NCBI RefSeq assembly: GCF_022758145.1
Contig: NZ_JAJVDH010000002.1
Span: 620,001 to 684,000, forward strand
Direction of reading: 5' to 3'
From: Pontibacter vulgaris
GTDB taxonomy: Bacteria > Bacteroidota > Bacteroidia > Cytophagales > Hymenobacteraceae
DNA length: 64,000 bases
Part shown: in pieces, positions 10,101 to 17,385 of the stretch
Position numbering within the stretch: the stretch's first letter is position 1
How the letters are laid out: every line of letters starts with the position of its first letter
The notes under the pieces: generated by a model
The model's database searches: none
Told to the model about the DNA's origin: nothing
What the model saw: only the letters and a program-made list of their open reading frames with translations
Made by a program: the position numbers and the translations under genes

Positions 10101-11086
10101 CTGAATCGTTGTTGCAATTGTGTGGTTTATACTTGCCGCAAACGATGCTTTCGCAGCATTACCGCAGCCGTTACCCGGAGCTTATCGGGTTTTCTAACCA
10201 GCATTTTTACCGCAATAAACTGGAGCTGATTCCGGACAGAAGAGAGATAAATGCGGGCCACCCGGCCATTCGTTTTGTAAAGGTGCAGGGCTTGTGGCAG
10301 CAAAATACAAATAAGCCAGAGGCAGAAGTTGTGGTAAAACTAGTGCTGGACATGCTGCAGCAAGGCCAGCCGGATATAGGCGTAATTACTTTCAACTATA
10401 ACCAGCAAATGTTGGTAATGGACCTGTTGGAAGATGCCGCACAGTCGCAAAGTATAAACCTGCCGCCCAGCCTGCTGGTAAAGAACATCGAAAATATGCA
10501 GGGCGATGAAAAGGAAGTGATCATACTTTCTGTGGGGTACGCGCCCGATGAAAAAGGAAAGCTGGCCATGCAATTTGGTAGCCTGAACCAAGCCGGCGGC
10601 GAAAACCGACTGAACGTGGCCGTTACCCGGGCAAAAAAGAAGATAATAGTAGTAAGCAGCATCGAAGCTGCGCAACTGCAAGTCGAAAATACACTGCACC
10701 AGGGCCCGAAACTTCTGAAAGCTTACCTGCAATATGCTCAGGCTGTTAGCAATGGCGGCTTTATATACAATCCGGTTGCTTCAACTGCTCCGGCGCCAGA
10801 CTGGTTATTAAAAGAGCGGCTGCAAACTAACTTTTCTGGCTTGCAACAGGAACTGCCCTTTGCTGATCTGGCCTGGAAACAACAGCAACAGTATAGCGGA
10901 GTTATACTTACCGATGATGATTTATACTTCAGCCAACCTTCGGTGCGCCACTCTCATGCCGACGTACCGCAGCTGTTGCAAAAGCGGCATTGGCCATACC
11001 TGAAAGTATACAGCCGGCAATATTGGGAAGACAGGGAGGGAGTATTTCAAAAGCTAAAAACTATGGAGGCAGCACTAAACAGTTAA
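7127..11086 (+). CDS. Large SF1 (UPF1/DNA2-like) helicase with a C-terminal Vsr-like nuclease domain
   Basis: 1319 residues. The N-terminal ~290 residues have no family I recognise. Helicase motif I (GPPGTGKS) is at 310-317. A long insertion rich in Gln/Leu heptads (about 400-880, probable coiled coil) separates it from motif II (DEAS, 941-944), motif III (AGDEQQLKPS), a QHYRSR segment, and the motif V/VI region (NIENMQGDE, then NVAVTRAKK). The last ~75 residues (from about 1247) read DLAW, a DDD cluster at 1263-1265, QPSVRH, then WPYLKVYSRQYW. This resembles the Vsr-like REase_MTES_1575 fold found at the end of other SF1 helicases. The gene is alone, with no methylase or other defence gene next to it. 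It is very rich in the AAGTATA word (21 copies). Confidence 0.8.
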   Translation: MKNILKNYRRRLLNLGPGNRALVQLRLSAEMHVDVQEFDFLINSPAFSVIQHLLAGKKRIIISPFADSRFAPVEPVSRRLRNIKRKEEMIFEERGSRELYIGWPFVHGKFSDGTAVRCPLLFFPVALQLNAAREWELVQDSSQPPHLNQSFLLAYAHYNNVPVAEALLELDLRTLPHHPLEFRTKLYELLKENQLAVHVGRDFFTDRLKHFREYKKADYEENLRPGQLHLEQEAVLGIYPQAASYLLADYDELLLRDGLHQMEDLFPAVPSESINSTTQAQNTFTAFDIDASQEAALQQVKQGRSLVVQGPPGTGKSQLICNLVSDFTARGKKVLVVSQKRAALDVVHQRLSAKGFGNFAALVHDIHADRKSIYAQLQLQIDQVEEYRKQNLALNSIYTDRTFLEVCRSINRCTQKLEAFKHALFDTSRCGWSAKELYLQSSLSQSYLPLGNNFRQFTAETITDFMPRLRQYLQRADVLEAPDFALKERRSMQGWGWPQRQELEQTIKELNRKYNQVAQSITELSGFSFKPEDLPQSIASLPTITDLQKLLAQPEVLQNVLVLSQKTTDAKALEQQIIQLRKVYTATTLPDAVLPAGKTGQVQQAIKVYEQQRGQWLKSINWHLIAPEKKALKNALALYGWELTEEAVTKLQARLQLREQAESLLQSLNQSINSTLTVTDSPETILQQLNYVEQAIQGQKLLQQLQKAKVFSQKLILQPGLTARLQQLGQSITQLQKDYSQWLQWLPDIQIRQLLNQPEHTSKLLQALQQNFEPLVAHDTLLATFTKAEQEMAQLLLAQSINPEKVDLEALFLNSVQLAWLYELEQQHPELRMPSSGDMESLEQELQRLLEEKNRLSQEIVLSKLREQTYTNIEYNRLGNAVTYRRLHAQVIKKRSLYPIRKLFTLFSEEILDLVPCWLASPDTVSAVLPLAQCFDLVIFDEASQCYAESGIPAILRGKQIVVAGDEQQLKPSDLYRARWNPEGEEAEELTAESLLQLCGLYLPQTMLSQHYRSRYPELIGFSNQHFYRNKLELIPDRREINAGHPAIRFVKVQGLWQQNTNKPEAEVVVKLVLDMLQQGQPDIGVITFNYNQQMLVMDLLEDAAQSQSINLPPSLLVKNIENMQGDEKEVIILSVGYAPDEKGKLAMQFGSLNQAGGENRLNVAVTRAKKKIIVVSSIEAAQLQVENTLHQGPKLLKAYLQYAQAVSNGGFIYNPVASTAPAPDWLLKERLQTNFSGLQQELPFADLAWKQQQQYSGVILTDDDLYFSQPSVRHSHADVPQLLQKRHWPYLKVYSRQYWEDREGVFQKLKTMEAALNS

Positions 11087-11166
11087 TTTATACTTTCATC
11101 TATACTTTGGACGCTCACATTAAATTTTCAGGAGAAGTATAAAATCCATTACGCGAACCTTACCCT
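11087..11166. repeat. Intergenic cluster of the AAGTATA/TATACTT word
   Basis: Three copies of the word lie within this 80-base gap: two as TATACTT just after the helicase stop and one as AAGTATA near 11135. No hairpin or promoter consensus is evident. It is one of several gaps with three or more copies. Confidence 0.6.
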
Positions 11167-12036
11167 ATGCTAATTAAACTTTTTACACTTTATGTATACT
11201 TGCAGGCTACACTTTGCGGCTGTGGGGCCGACCGCCGTAACAGCAATTTTGTGCGGCTCCGGAAAGACTATAAAGTAAAAGTGCGGAAGATTGGCAGGTT
11301 AGAAGCTGGTATACTTGAAAGCTCCGGTTTTGCACATGGCCCTGACAGCGCTATCTGGACCCACCCGGATGGCGGCTCGCCAAGTGAGCTATACCTGGTA
11401 TCGGAAAATGGAAAGCTGCTGCAAAAGGCATCGTTAAGTATAAAAAACAAAGATTGGGAAGACCTGGCCCAAGACGATAAGGGCAACCTATACATTGGTG
11501 ATTTTGGCAACAACCTGAATACACGACAGGATCTGCGGGTTTATAAAGTGCAGCAAAGTACAATGGCCGTTACCGATACCATAAAGTTTCGCTTCGCCGA
11601 CCAGACTGCTTTCCCGCCAACTCCTCAGCAGCGGCACTACGACCTGGAAGCCTTTTTTTATCACCAGGATACGCTTTACCTTTTTACTAAAAGCCGCGCG
11701 CTTAAAAGTATAACCAGGCTTTATAAACTGCCTGCCACTGCCGGCAATTATACGTTAGCACCACAACAGGAATTACAGGTAAAATCGCCATTAACTGCTG
11801 CCGATGCCCTGCCGGATGCCAGCCAGTTTGCCTTGCTGGGTTATGGCAGGTTATACTTCTTTAATCAGGATAATGAACAGGGTATATCCCTTAGTAAGAA
11901 GCGCTACTGTCTGCCGCTGGGGCGTACAGGCCAGGCAGAAGCCGTGCTTTTTTTATCGCCGCAAAGTATACTTGTAGGCAACGAGAAAGGTAAACTTTAC
12001 AAGGTATCACTCAAGTATAAAAACAAGCCGCATTAA
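11167..12036 (+). CDS. Putative lipoprotein with a beta-propeller-like fold
   Basis: 289 residues. The N-terminus is hydrophobic and ends in LCGCGAD, a plausible though atypical lipobox (Cys about residue 19). The body contains repeated blade-like segments such as KDWEDLAQD, GNLYIGDFGNN and YDLEAFFYH, resembling NHL/SdiA-regulated-type propellers seen in Bacteroidota surface proteins. No catalytic motif is visible. The start ATG follows the AAGTATA-rich gap. Ligand or partner is unknown. Confidence 0.6.
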   Translation: MLIKLFTLYVYLQATLCGCGADRRNSNFVRLRKDYKVKVRKIGRLEAGILESSGFAHGPDSAIWTHPDGGSPSELYLVSENGKLLQKASLSIKNKDWEDLAQDDKGNLYIGDFGNNLNTRQDLRVYKVQQSTMAVTDTIKFRFADQTAFPPTPQQRHYDLEAFFYHQDTLYLFTKSRALKSITRLYKLPATAGNYTLAPQQELQVKSPLTAADALPDASQFALLGYGRLYFFNQDNEQGISLSKKRYCLPLGRTGQAEAVLFLSPQSILVGNEKGKLYKVSLKYKNKPH

Positions 12037-12118
12037 TAGCAGGCCAAAGTATAAAGAGCCATAGCCTTAAAACAAGTGCTTTCCGTAAGTAGTGGTATAG
12101 ATTTAATTTAATAAAACT

Positions 12119-13003
12119 ATGCATAAAACAATACTTGTAACGGGGGCCACGGGCACCGTTGGGCGGGAGGTTGTCAAACAGCTTTCCATGCTGGATGATA
12201 TCAGGGTAAGAGCTGGCGTGCACTCTCTTATTAAAGGCGAGAACCTGAGAAGATTGCCTGATGTGGAAGTGGTGGAGATGGAATTCGAAAATCCTGAATC
12301 GCTGCACGCAGCCTTTACGCATGCAGACAAGGTTTTTATGATCACACCTTTTGCCTATGATCAGGTAGAGCAGGCCAGAATACTTGTAGATGAAGCCAAG
12401 CGGGCGGATGTACAACATATTGTTCGCCTTTCTGCAAGTGGCGCTGATGCTGAGCCGGGCATACAACTGGGTCGCTGGCACCGCGAGATAGAACGCGATA
12501 TCGAACAAAGCGGCATCTCTTACACACATCTGCGGCCTACATCTTTTATGCAGAATTTTGTAAACTACTGTGCTGAAAGTATAAAGCAGGAAGGAAAGTT
12601 TTATATGCCTGTAGGTGATGGTAAAGTTAGTTATGTAGATGTGCGCGATGTGGCGGCTGTAGGAGTGGAGGCCCTGATAGGAAACGGCCATGAGGGGCAA
12701 GCCTACGAGATAAGCGGCCCCGAAGCGCTATCACATACCGAGATAGCAGACATTTTTAGCCAGGTATTAAAAACAGACATTCAGTATGTAGATGTGCCCG
12801 AACATACTGCCCTGCAAAGTATGTTGTCGCAAAGTATGCCTGAATGGATGGCAAACGCTATGCTGGAACTATACGGTGTTTACAAATCCGGCTACGGTTG
12901 CCACGTTACTGATACTGTACAAAGGGTTGTTGGCCGGCCGGCACGTAGTTTCCTGCATTTCGTTCAGGATTATAATCATTGTTTTGTAGAATCTAAACTA
13001 TAA
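12119..13003 (+). CDS. NmrA-type NAD(P)-binding oxidoreductase (atypical SDR)
   Basis: 294 residues. The N-terminal nucleotide-binding motif GATGTVG is at 9-15. An atypical short-chain dehydrogenase core follows, including a DKVFMITPF segment, a region with HLRPTSFMQNF, and VSYVDVRDVA, typical of NmrA/HSCARG and azoreductase-like members. These proteins either reduce small substrates with NADPH or act as redox sensors. The active-site Tyr/Lys pair of classical SDRs is not evident. A strong two-way terminator follows immediately. Confidence 0.85.
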   Translation: MHKTILVTGATGTVGREVVKQLSMLDDIRVRAGVHSLIKGENLRRLPDVEVVEMEFENPESLHAAFTHADKVFMITPFAYDQVEQARILVDEAKRADVQHIVRLSASGADAEPGIQLGRWHREIERDIEQSGISYTHLRPTSFMQNFVNYCAESIKQEGKFYMPVGDGKVSYVDVRDVAAVGVEALIGNGHEGQAYEISGPEALSHTEIADIFSQVLKTDIQYVDVPEHTALQSMLSQSMPEWMANAMLELYGVYKSGYGCHVTDTVQRVVGRPARSFLHFVQDYNHCFVESKL

Positions 13004-13036
13004 AAAAACCCTCCTGAAAAACAGGAGGGTTTTTTT
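13002..13036. terminator. Bidirectional rho-independent terminator
   Basis: The stem ACCCTCCTG / CAGGAGGGT has a short A-rich loop, with an A-run before and a T-run after it. It lies between convergent genes and serves the NmrA-type gene on plus and the 599-aa low-complexity gene on minus. Confidence 0.93.
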
Positions 13037-13044
13037 AGCTAAAC

Positions 13045-14844
13045 TTAATCTTGGTCTCTGTCCGGGTTGCGGTAACGATCGCTGCGGTGTGTCTGGTAAC
13101 CGCTATCCTGATCGTGTCGGCCTGACGAAGAGCCACCTCTTTGTGAGGAGCCTTGTCTGCCCATTCCGCCAGGGTAATTCTCGCGTGAGGTTGAGCCCTG
13201 ATTATCGCTGTAAAAAGAAGTGTGGCTGCCCATAGAACCATAACGGCTTTCATCGCTGCCGCGGCCACTTTCGTAACCACCTTCACGGTAGCCGCCCTGG
13301 CCATACTGGCCACTCTGCGAACCATAACCGCTGCCCATACCTCTTGATGAACCCCACTCAGAGCGGCCCTGTGAACCATAACCGCCTTGCTGTGAAGAAG
13401 AACCGTAGCCACCTTGGCCGCTCATGCCGCCACCATAGCCACCTTGCGATGAACCATAGCCGCCCTGGCCACCTCTTTCGCTTCTGGATGAACGGTATTC
13501 ATCGTTATAAGATCCGCCACGAGAGCCATAACCACCCTGGCTGCCATAGCCACCCTGCATTTCTCGCTGTGAGCCATAACCTCTTGATGAACCATAGTCA
13601 TCCCTATCGTATTCGCTCATGCCTCTGGATGATCCGTAGCCCATGGAGCCATAGTCGCCTCTCTGGGAAGAAGAACCGTAGCTACCCTGGCCATAACCAC
13701 CCTGTGAAGACCCATAACCTGATGTACCGGAGCTTCGGCCCTGAGAGCCATAACCGCCTTGCTGTGAAGAAGAACCATAGCCACCCTGGCTACCATATCC
13801 ACCTTGCTGGGAAGAGCCGTATCCTTCCTGCGAACCGCGTGAGCCGCTATAGCCGCCACCGCCGAACTGGCCGCTTCTGCCACTTTCGTAGCTTCCGTAA
13901 CCACCTTGCGATGAACTGCCTTCTCTGCCAAATCTGCCGGAAGAGCCGCCATAAACGTTGCTTCCCTGCTCATCGCCTTCACGGTCTTGATAGCCACCTT
14001 GCATACCACTTCTTGAGGTTCCGTAATCCTGATCCTGGTATCTGGCGCGGTTACCTTCCATGCCGCCCTGGTTGCCATAGTTGTAGCCACCTTGCGAACC
14101 CCACTCAGAGCGGCCCTGTGAGCCATAACCGCCTTGCTGCGAAGAAGAACCATAACCGCCCTGGCCGCTCATGCCGCCACCATAGCCACCTTGTTGGCCG
14201 CTCTGGCTGTAACCGCTGCTATCGCCATAACCACGCTGCATGCCACCGCCTTGCTGCGAAGAGCCATAATCGCCCTGGTAACCATAACCGCTCTGGCCAC
14301 CATAGTTGCCATGCTGCGATCCGTAACCATAACCACCCTGCGAGCCATAACCTTGCTGAGAACCATAGCCCTGCTCTTGCTGAGAGGAACCCCAGCCACC
14401 TTGCTGCTGGCTGCTTCCTTCATGTGCGCTCATAGAGCCATAGCTACCCATATCGGCGCTCTGTCCGCTTTTAGCCGCAGTAGAGCTTGTTTTTTTACCT
14501 GATGATTTAGAAGTTTTAGTATCAGAAGTTTTACCTTCTTTGCTGGAGCTTGCTTTAGCTTTAGTTGTAGATGACTTGGAGTCTAAGCCTGAAGCAGAGC
14601 TTTTGCTGCTTTTAGATGAAGAAGAGGTAAGGCCGGAAGAAGTAGATCCGCCTGCTTTACCTAACCCTGAAGTTGAGCCTGTTGAGCCCATCGAACCTGA
14701 CATACCTGAAGACCCTGTTGAGCCTGATGATAACCCAGAAGTATTCTGGTTGGATGAACCGGATGATGATAAATTGCTACTCGACGATCCACCGGATGTA
14801 CTGGAGGACTGGCCAAACCCCTGGTTTTTCTCATTTTCTTTCAT
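13045..14844 (-). CDS. FUS-like Gly/Ser/Tyr/Gln low-complexity (prion-like) protein
   Basis: 599 residues with no signal peptide or membrane segment, so probably cytoplasmic. Residues 1-130 are a Ser/Gly/Thr/Lys-rich disordered region. From about 130 to the end the chain is built of QGGYGS, SSQQGGYG and [G/S]Y[G/S] units with about 50 tyrosines, plus a few RGG and SRG steps and almost no aliphatic residues or Cys. A block of about 33 residues (from GGYGGGMSGQ to GRSEWGS) occurs twice, matching DNA near 14100-14190 and 13351-13442. This composition closely resembles the low-complexity domain of human FUS and other phase-separating RNA-binding proteins. No folded RNA-binding domain is fused to it. 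The function is unknown. A clear Shine-Dalgarno supports the start. Confidence 0.8.
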   Translation of the reverse strand: MKENEKNQGFGQSSSTSGGSSSSNLSSSGSSNQNTSGLSSGSTGSSGMSGSMGSTGSTSGLGKAGGSTSSGLTSSSSKSSKSSASGLDSKSSTTKAKASSSKEGKTSDTKTSKSSGKKTSSTAAKSGQSADMGSYGSMSAHEGSSQQQGGWGSSQQEQGYGSQQGYGSQGGYGYGSQHGNYGGQSGYGYQGDYGSSQQGGGMQRGYGDSSGYSQSGQQGGYGGGMSGQGGYGSSSQQGGYGSQGRSEWGSQGGYNYGNQGGMEGNRARYQDQDYGTSRSGMQGGYQDREGDEQGSNVYGGSSGRFGREGSSSQGGYGSYESGRSGQFGGGGYSGSRGSQEGYGSSQQGGYGSQGGYGSSSQQGGYGSQGRSSGTSGYGSSQGGYGQGSYGSSSQRGDYGSMGYGSSRGMSEYDRDDYGSSRGYGSQREMQGGYGSQGGYGSRGGSYNDEYRSSRSERGGQGGYGSSQGGYGGGMSGQGGYGSSSQQGGYGSQGRSEWGSSRGMGSGYGSQSGQYGQGGYREGGYESGRGSDESRYGSMGSHTSFYSDNQGSTSRENYPGGMGRQGSSQRGGSSSGRHDQDSGYQTHRSDRYRNPDRDQD

Positions 14845-14853
14845 AGTTCTGAT

Positions 14854-14859
14854 CTCCTT
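14854..14859 (-). promoter_or_regulatory. Strong Shine-Dalgarno for the FUS-like protein
   Basis: The minus strand reads AAGGAG, 9 bases before the start codon. Strong Shine-Dalgarno sites are uncommon in Bacteroidota, so this suggests efficient or regulated translation. Confidence 0.6.
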
Positions 14860-15273
14860 AGTTTTATAGTTTAATTAATAGTACTCTTTCTGACTTACCC
14901 CGTAGCGCTATACTTTTGCTACTGTCTGTTTGCCAAAACTCTATGGGTAAGTATGGTTGCTGTTATACCTTTTGATTTAGTGATTATATGTGATTTTAGG
15001 TGTAACAGAACGTTTTAGCTATACGAACCACGGGGGAGAGGGTTATTGCTATATCGCAGTCTGTCAATAAGAAGTATGAAGATTGGTTCCTGAAAAAGTG
15101 TTATGTTTACAATTTTATAAAATTAAAATATAGTATTAATCTAATAATCCGAATTATGGTATTAATTGCTCGGAGTGGATTAAAAAGAAACAATTTTAGA
15201 GCAGGGAATTGTGAGTGTTTATACTTAGAAGCGCTTGCTAACTAACGGTTTATGAATATTTTAGTCCGATGGG
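14860..15273. other. AT-rich intergenic region between the FUS-like gene and cspA
   Basis: About 415 bases with no convincing gene. It holds two AAGTAT-type words (near 14948 and 15071) and one TATACTT (near 15221), plus an A/T-rich block at 15100-15200. The genes on both sides are divergent, so it must carry both their promoters; only the cspA one is clear. Confidence 0.5.
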
Positions 15274-15302
15274 TTGTAATTCCAAAGTAATTATTACCTT
15301 TG
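15274..15302 (+). promoter_or_regulatory. Bacteroidota-type promoter of cspA
   Basis: TTG at 15274-15276 is followed after 18 bases by TACCTTTG (15295-15302), which fits the TTG-N19-TAnnTTTG consensus closely. The predicted transcript start near 15309 leaves a leader of under 20 bases, much shorter than the long cold-sensing leader of E. coli cspA. Confidence 0.75.
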
Positions 15303-15326
15303 TCACATTATTATAAATTCATTATC

Positions 15327-15518
15327 ATGCAAACAGGTAAAGTAAAATTCTACAACGTATCTAAAGGCTTTGGCTTCATCATCGCTGACGATACAAACCA
15401 AGACATCTTCGTTCACCAGACTGGATTAGTACACGAGATCCGTGAGAACGACCGTGTTTCTTTCGAGCTGAAAGAAGGCAAAAAAGGATTGAATGCAATC
15501 AACGTAGAGAAAATCTAA
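15327..15518 (+). CDS. cspA: Cold shock domain protein, CspA family
   Basis: 63 residues starting MQTGKVKF; an upstream in-frame start is unlikely because it would lie on or near the promoter. The single OB-fold cold shock domain has RNP1 KGFGFI and RNP2 DIFVH, the aromatic nucleic-acid-binding surface. CspA-type proteins bind single-stranded RNA and DNA and act as RNA chaperones. The gene has its own promoter and terminator. It is divergent from the FUS-like protein, so an RNA-binding protein and a low-complexity protein share one control region. Confidence 0.95.
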   Translation: MQTGKVKFYNVSKGFGFIIADDTNQDIFVHQTGLVHEIRENDRVSFELKEGKKGLNAINVEKI

Positions 15519-15561
15519 GTTAGAAACATATAGTGCCTCCCGGCACACATTCATCTGTTTT

Positions 15562-15590
15562 AACCCGCTCACGAGTTGAGCGGGTTTTTT
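15562..15590. terminator. Rho-independent terminator of cspA
   Basis: The stem AACCCGCTCA / TTGAGCGGGTT has a CGAG loop followed by a T-run. The minus-strand gene ends at 15589, so the hairpin may also terminate that gene. Confidence 0.92.
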
Positions 15591-16689
15591 ATTTCTCCAC
15601 GCTGCTGTTTTCCTTTTTTTCTTCGTTTTTCTCCTCACCTTTTTCAAGCCCTTCCTCTATAAGTTCGTTTGCTTCTTTATGGTCTTCGTGTGTGGCCACA
15701 GGTTGGTCCTGCGCTTCTTGCTTGTGCGGTTCGTAGCTCAGGCTGATTAGAATAGGGAAGTGGTCGGAGCCAAATTTGGGCAGGCGCTTCATATTAATTA
15801 ATCGGAAGGCCGGATCGTAAAAAACATGGTCCAGGGGGTAACGGAATAGAGGTATAAAGGCATTGTAAGTATTGTAAAATCCTCTGCCTACGCGCGGGTC
15901 TAGGAGGCCACTGATGTTCTTGAATAGCTGCGTTGTATTAGACCAAGCCACATCGTTCAGATCGCCAGCCACAATACAAGGGTTTGGTGTTTTCTTTGCC
16001 TGTTTAGCAACTATAAGGAGTTCGGCTTCGCGGGTTTCGGTATTTTTAAGCAGGCGCGGCGGCTGGGGGTGTACCGTAAAAAAATCGAACACTGCACCAC
16101 TTGGCAGCTCTATAGTAGAGTAAAAAGAAGGAATGCCGTCTTCTACTAAGAATCGTACTTCGCTGGTTAATAGCTTAAATTTGCTGTACATCATCATGCC
16201 ATAGGTGTTCTCCAACGGCTTTTTGATGGAGTAAGGATATATCTGATCAAGTTCAGGACTCAGGCTTTTATGCCAGGCTTCGTTAGGTTCGTTGACTACC
16301 AGTATGTCGGGGTCTTGGGACAAGACTAAGCGCAAAAATTTCTTATGCTTTTTATTTGCCATGCGAACATTTGCGATCATCAGGGAAAAACTGTTCAGGG
16401 GCTTTAGTTGTGTGTTGCGTAACGCTTCCGGTTTTGCAATCGGCGTAAAGTTATAAATGTATCGCACCTCGTTTACAATTGCCACCACCCAGATAACAGC
16501 CATTATAATCTCAGGTGTACTATGAAAGCCATACAGTAGCCCAAAAGCGGCTAAGGTAAGTGTTAGCAGCAAGGCCACGTGCAACCTCGGGAAATCAAAA
16601 ATGCGGATCCACCACAATGGTGTTTTAATCAGTGGTAAAAAAGAGAGCAGGGTTAAAATATATCCGGTTATCTGTAGGGCAGTCTTCAT
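15589..16689 (-). CDS. Membrane-anchored endonuclease/exonuclease/phosphatase (EEP) family protein
   Basis: 366 residues from the ATG at 16687-16689; a longer frame to 16830 is open but lacks family similarity. Two or three membrane helices occupy about residues 5-85. The EEP domain follows, with MIANVRM, VVNEPNE, HPQPPR, GDLNDVAW and a terminal GSDHFPI, which carry the metal and catalytic residues of the DNase I/inositol phosphatase fold. The C-terminus is a Lys/Glu-rich tail. Members with N-terminal helices are often periplasmic phosphodiesterases. The substrate is unknown. Confidence 0.83.
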   Translation of the reverse strand: MKTALQITGYILTLLSFLPLIKTPLWWIRIFDFPRLHVALLLTLTLAAFGLLYGFHSTPEIIMAVIWVVAIVNEVRYIYNFTPIAKPEALRNTQLKPLNSFSLMIANVRMANKKHKKFLRLVLSQDPDILVVNEPNEAWHKSLSPELDQIYPYSIKKPLENTYGMMMYSKFKLLTSEVRFLVEDGIPSFYSTIELPSGAVFDFFTVHPQPPRLLKNTETREAELLIVAKQAKKTPNPCIVAGDLNDVAWSNTTQLFKNISGLLDPRVGRGFYNTYNAFIPLFRYPLDHVFYDPAFRLINMKRLPKFGSDHFPILISLSYEPHKQEAQDQPVATHEDHKEANELIEEGLEKGEEKNEEKKENSSVEK

Positions 16690-16841
16690 GTTGGCGAAGC
16701 AGTGGTTGGTAAAACAGCAGGTATTTGTAATAAAACAAATATAGCCTGGCGCTATATAAATTATGGTGCAAGTAGTTGTACGTGAGGTTGGGTATTGAGG
16801 TGATATTATTAAAAGAGGAGAAAATAGCATTTGCCATAAAG

Positions 16842-16879
16842 CAACACGCCCTTCCGGTAATATACCGAAAGGGCGTGTT
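16842..16879 (-). terminator. Hairpin downstream of gldH
   Basis: An imperfect stem of about 17 bp joins AACACGCCCTT and AAGGGCGTGTT arms, with the inner CGGTA/TACCG pairs continuing it. It lies about 24 bases past the gldH stop on the minus strand. The T-run is weak. It probably terminates or protects the gldH-ricT message. Confidence 0.6.
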
Positions 16880-16902
16880 CATGATTGTACTTTATACTTT
16901 AT

Positions 16903-17385
16903 TTACTTCTTATCGGCTGTCTTTTTTGCAACACGTACTCCTACAGCCAGAATGCCCGGAAGCGGATCGCGGCGCATGTATTGTGTAAGAACCAGCTTAT
17001 AGGTGCCTTTCTGCTTAAAAGTAATATCCTTTAGCGCCAGTGCCTGCAGATCATATAAATCGCTGGAGCCTTTGCCCAGTGGCTTGCCTGTTTTAGGATC
17101 CATCAACAACAATTCATGTAGCTGCGATGATAAAGGTTTGCCATCAGGCCCTAGCAACTGGTGTTTCAGGTATAAATTATAATATTCATAAGACAGGGCG
17201 TAGCGCACATTAAAGTATACATTATAATGCTGCGTGGTATCTTCTATCTTAAATTCAAATACAGGAGCATTATCCACAGTCCAGCTGCCTTTCTCAAAAT
17301 CAGTGTTCTGCTCATACACCCGGTTTGGGTCGCAGGCAGTTAGCAACAGCATAGCCATTGCTACCATAATTATAAGTTTATGCAT
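16903..17385 (-). CDS. gldH: Gliding motility lipoprotein GldH
   Basis: 160 residues from the ATG at 17383-17385. A lipoprotein signal peptide ends in the lipobox LLLTAC. The body matches GldH in length and in features such as YNVYFNVRY, NLYLKHQLLGPDG and the C-terminal TYKLVLTQYMR. GldH is a Bacteroidota lipoprotein required for gliding in Flavobacterium johnsoniae and linked to the T9SS motility machine. The start codon overlaps the end of ricT by 8 bases, a linkage I expect to be conserved in the phylum. With the T9SS cargo nearby it suggests a working T9SS elsewhere in the genome. Confidence 0.88.
   Translation of the reverse strand: MHKLIIMVAMAMLLLTACDPNRVYEQNTDFEKGSWTVDNAPVFEFKIEDTTQHYNVYFNVRYALSYEYYNLYLKHQLLGPDGKPLSSQLHELLLMDPKTGKPLGKGSSDLYDLQALALKDITFKQKGTYKLVLTQYMRRDPLPGILAVGVRVAKKTADKK

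Noticed and set aside
7127..11086. AAGTATA words read as promoter -10 boxes
   Set aside because: They lie inside coding DNA on both strands and do not fit the Bacteroidota TAnnTTTG form. Their number far exceeds transcript starts.
12011..12700. Open frame opposite the NmrA-type gene
   Set aside because: Antisense shadow; the plus-strand gene has clear SDR motifs.
13045..14100. Possible CRISPR-like repeat array
   Set aside because: Repeats are in-frame codons of a Gly/Tyr/Ser protein without equal spacers, and no cas gene is near.
13344..14435. A long open frame opposite the FUS-like gene, rich in His/Ser/Arg
   Set aside because: It arises because the repetitive GGY/CAG codons leave the other strand open. 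It has no sensible composition or start, and the minus-strand gene has a ribosome site and terminator.
16690..16830. Upstream extension of the EEP gene to 16830
   Set aside because: The extension has no resemblance to the family and the internal ATG at 16687-16689 precedes the first membrane helix.
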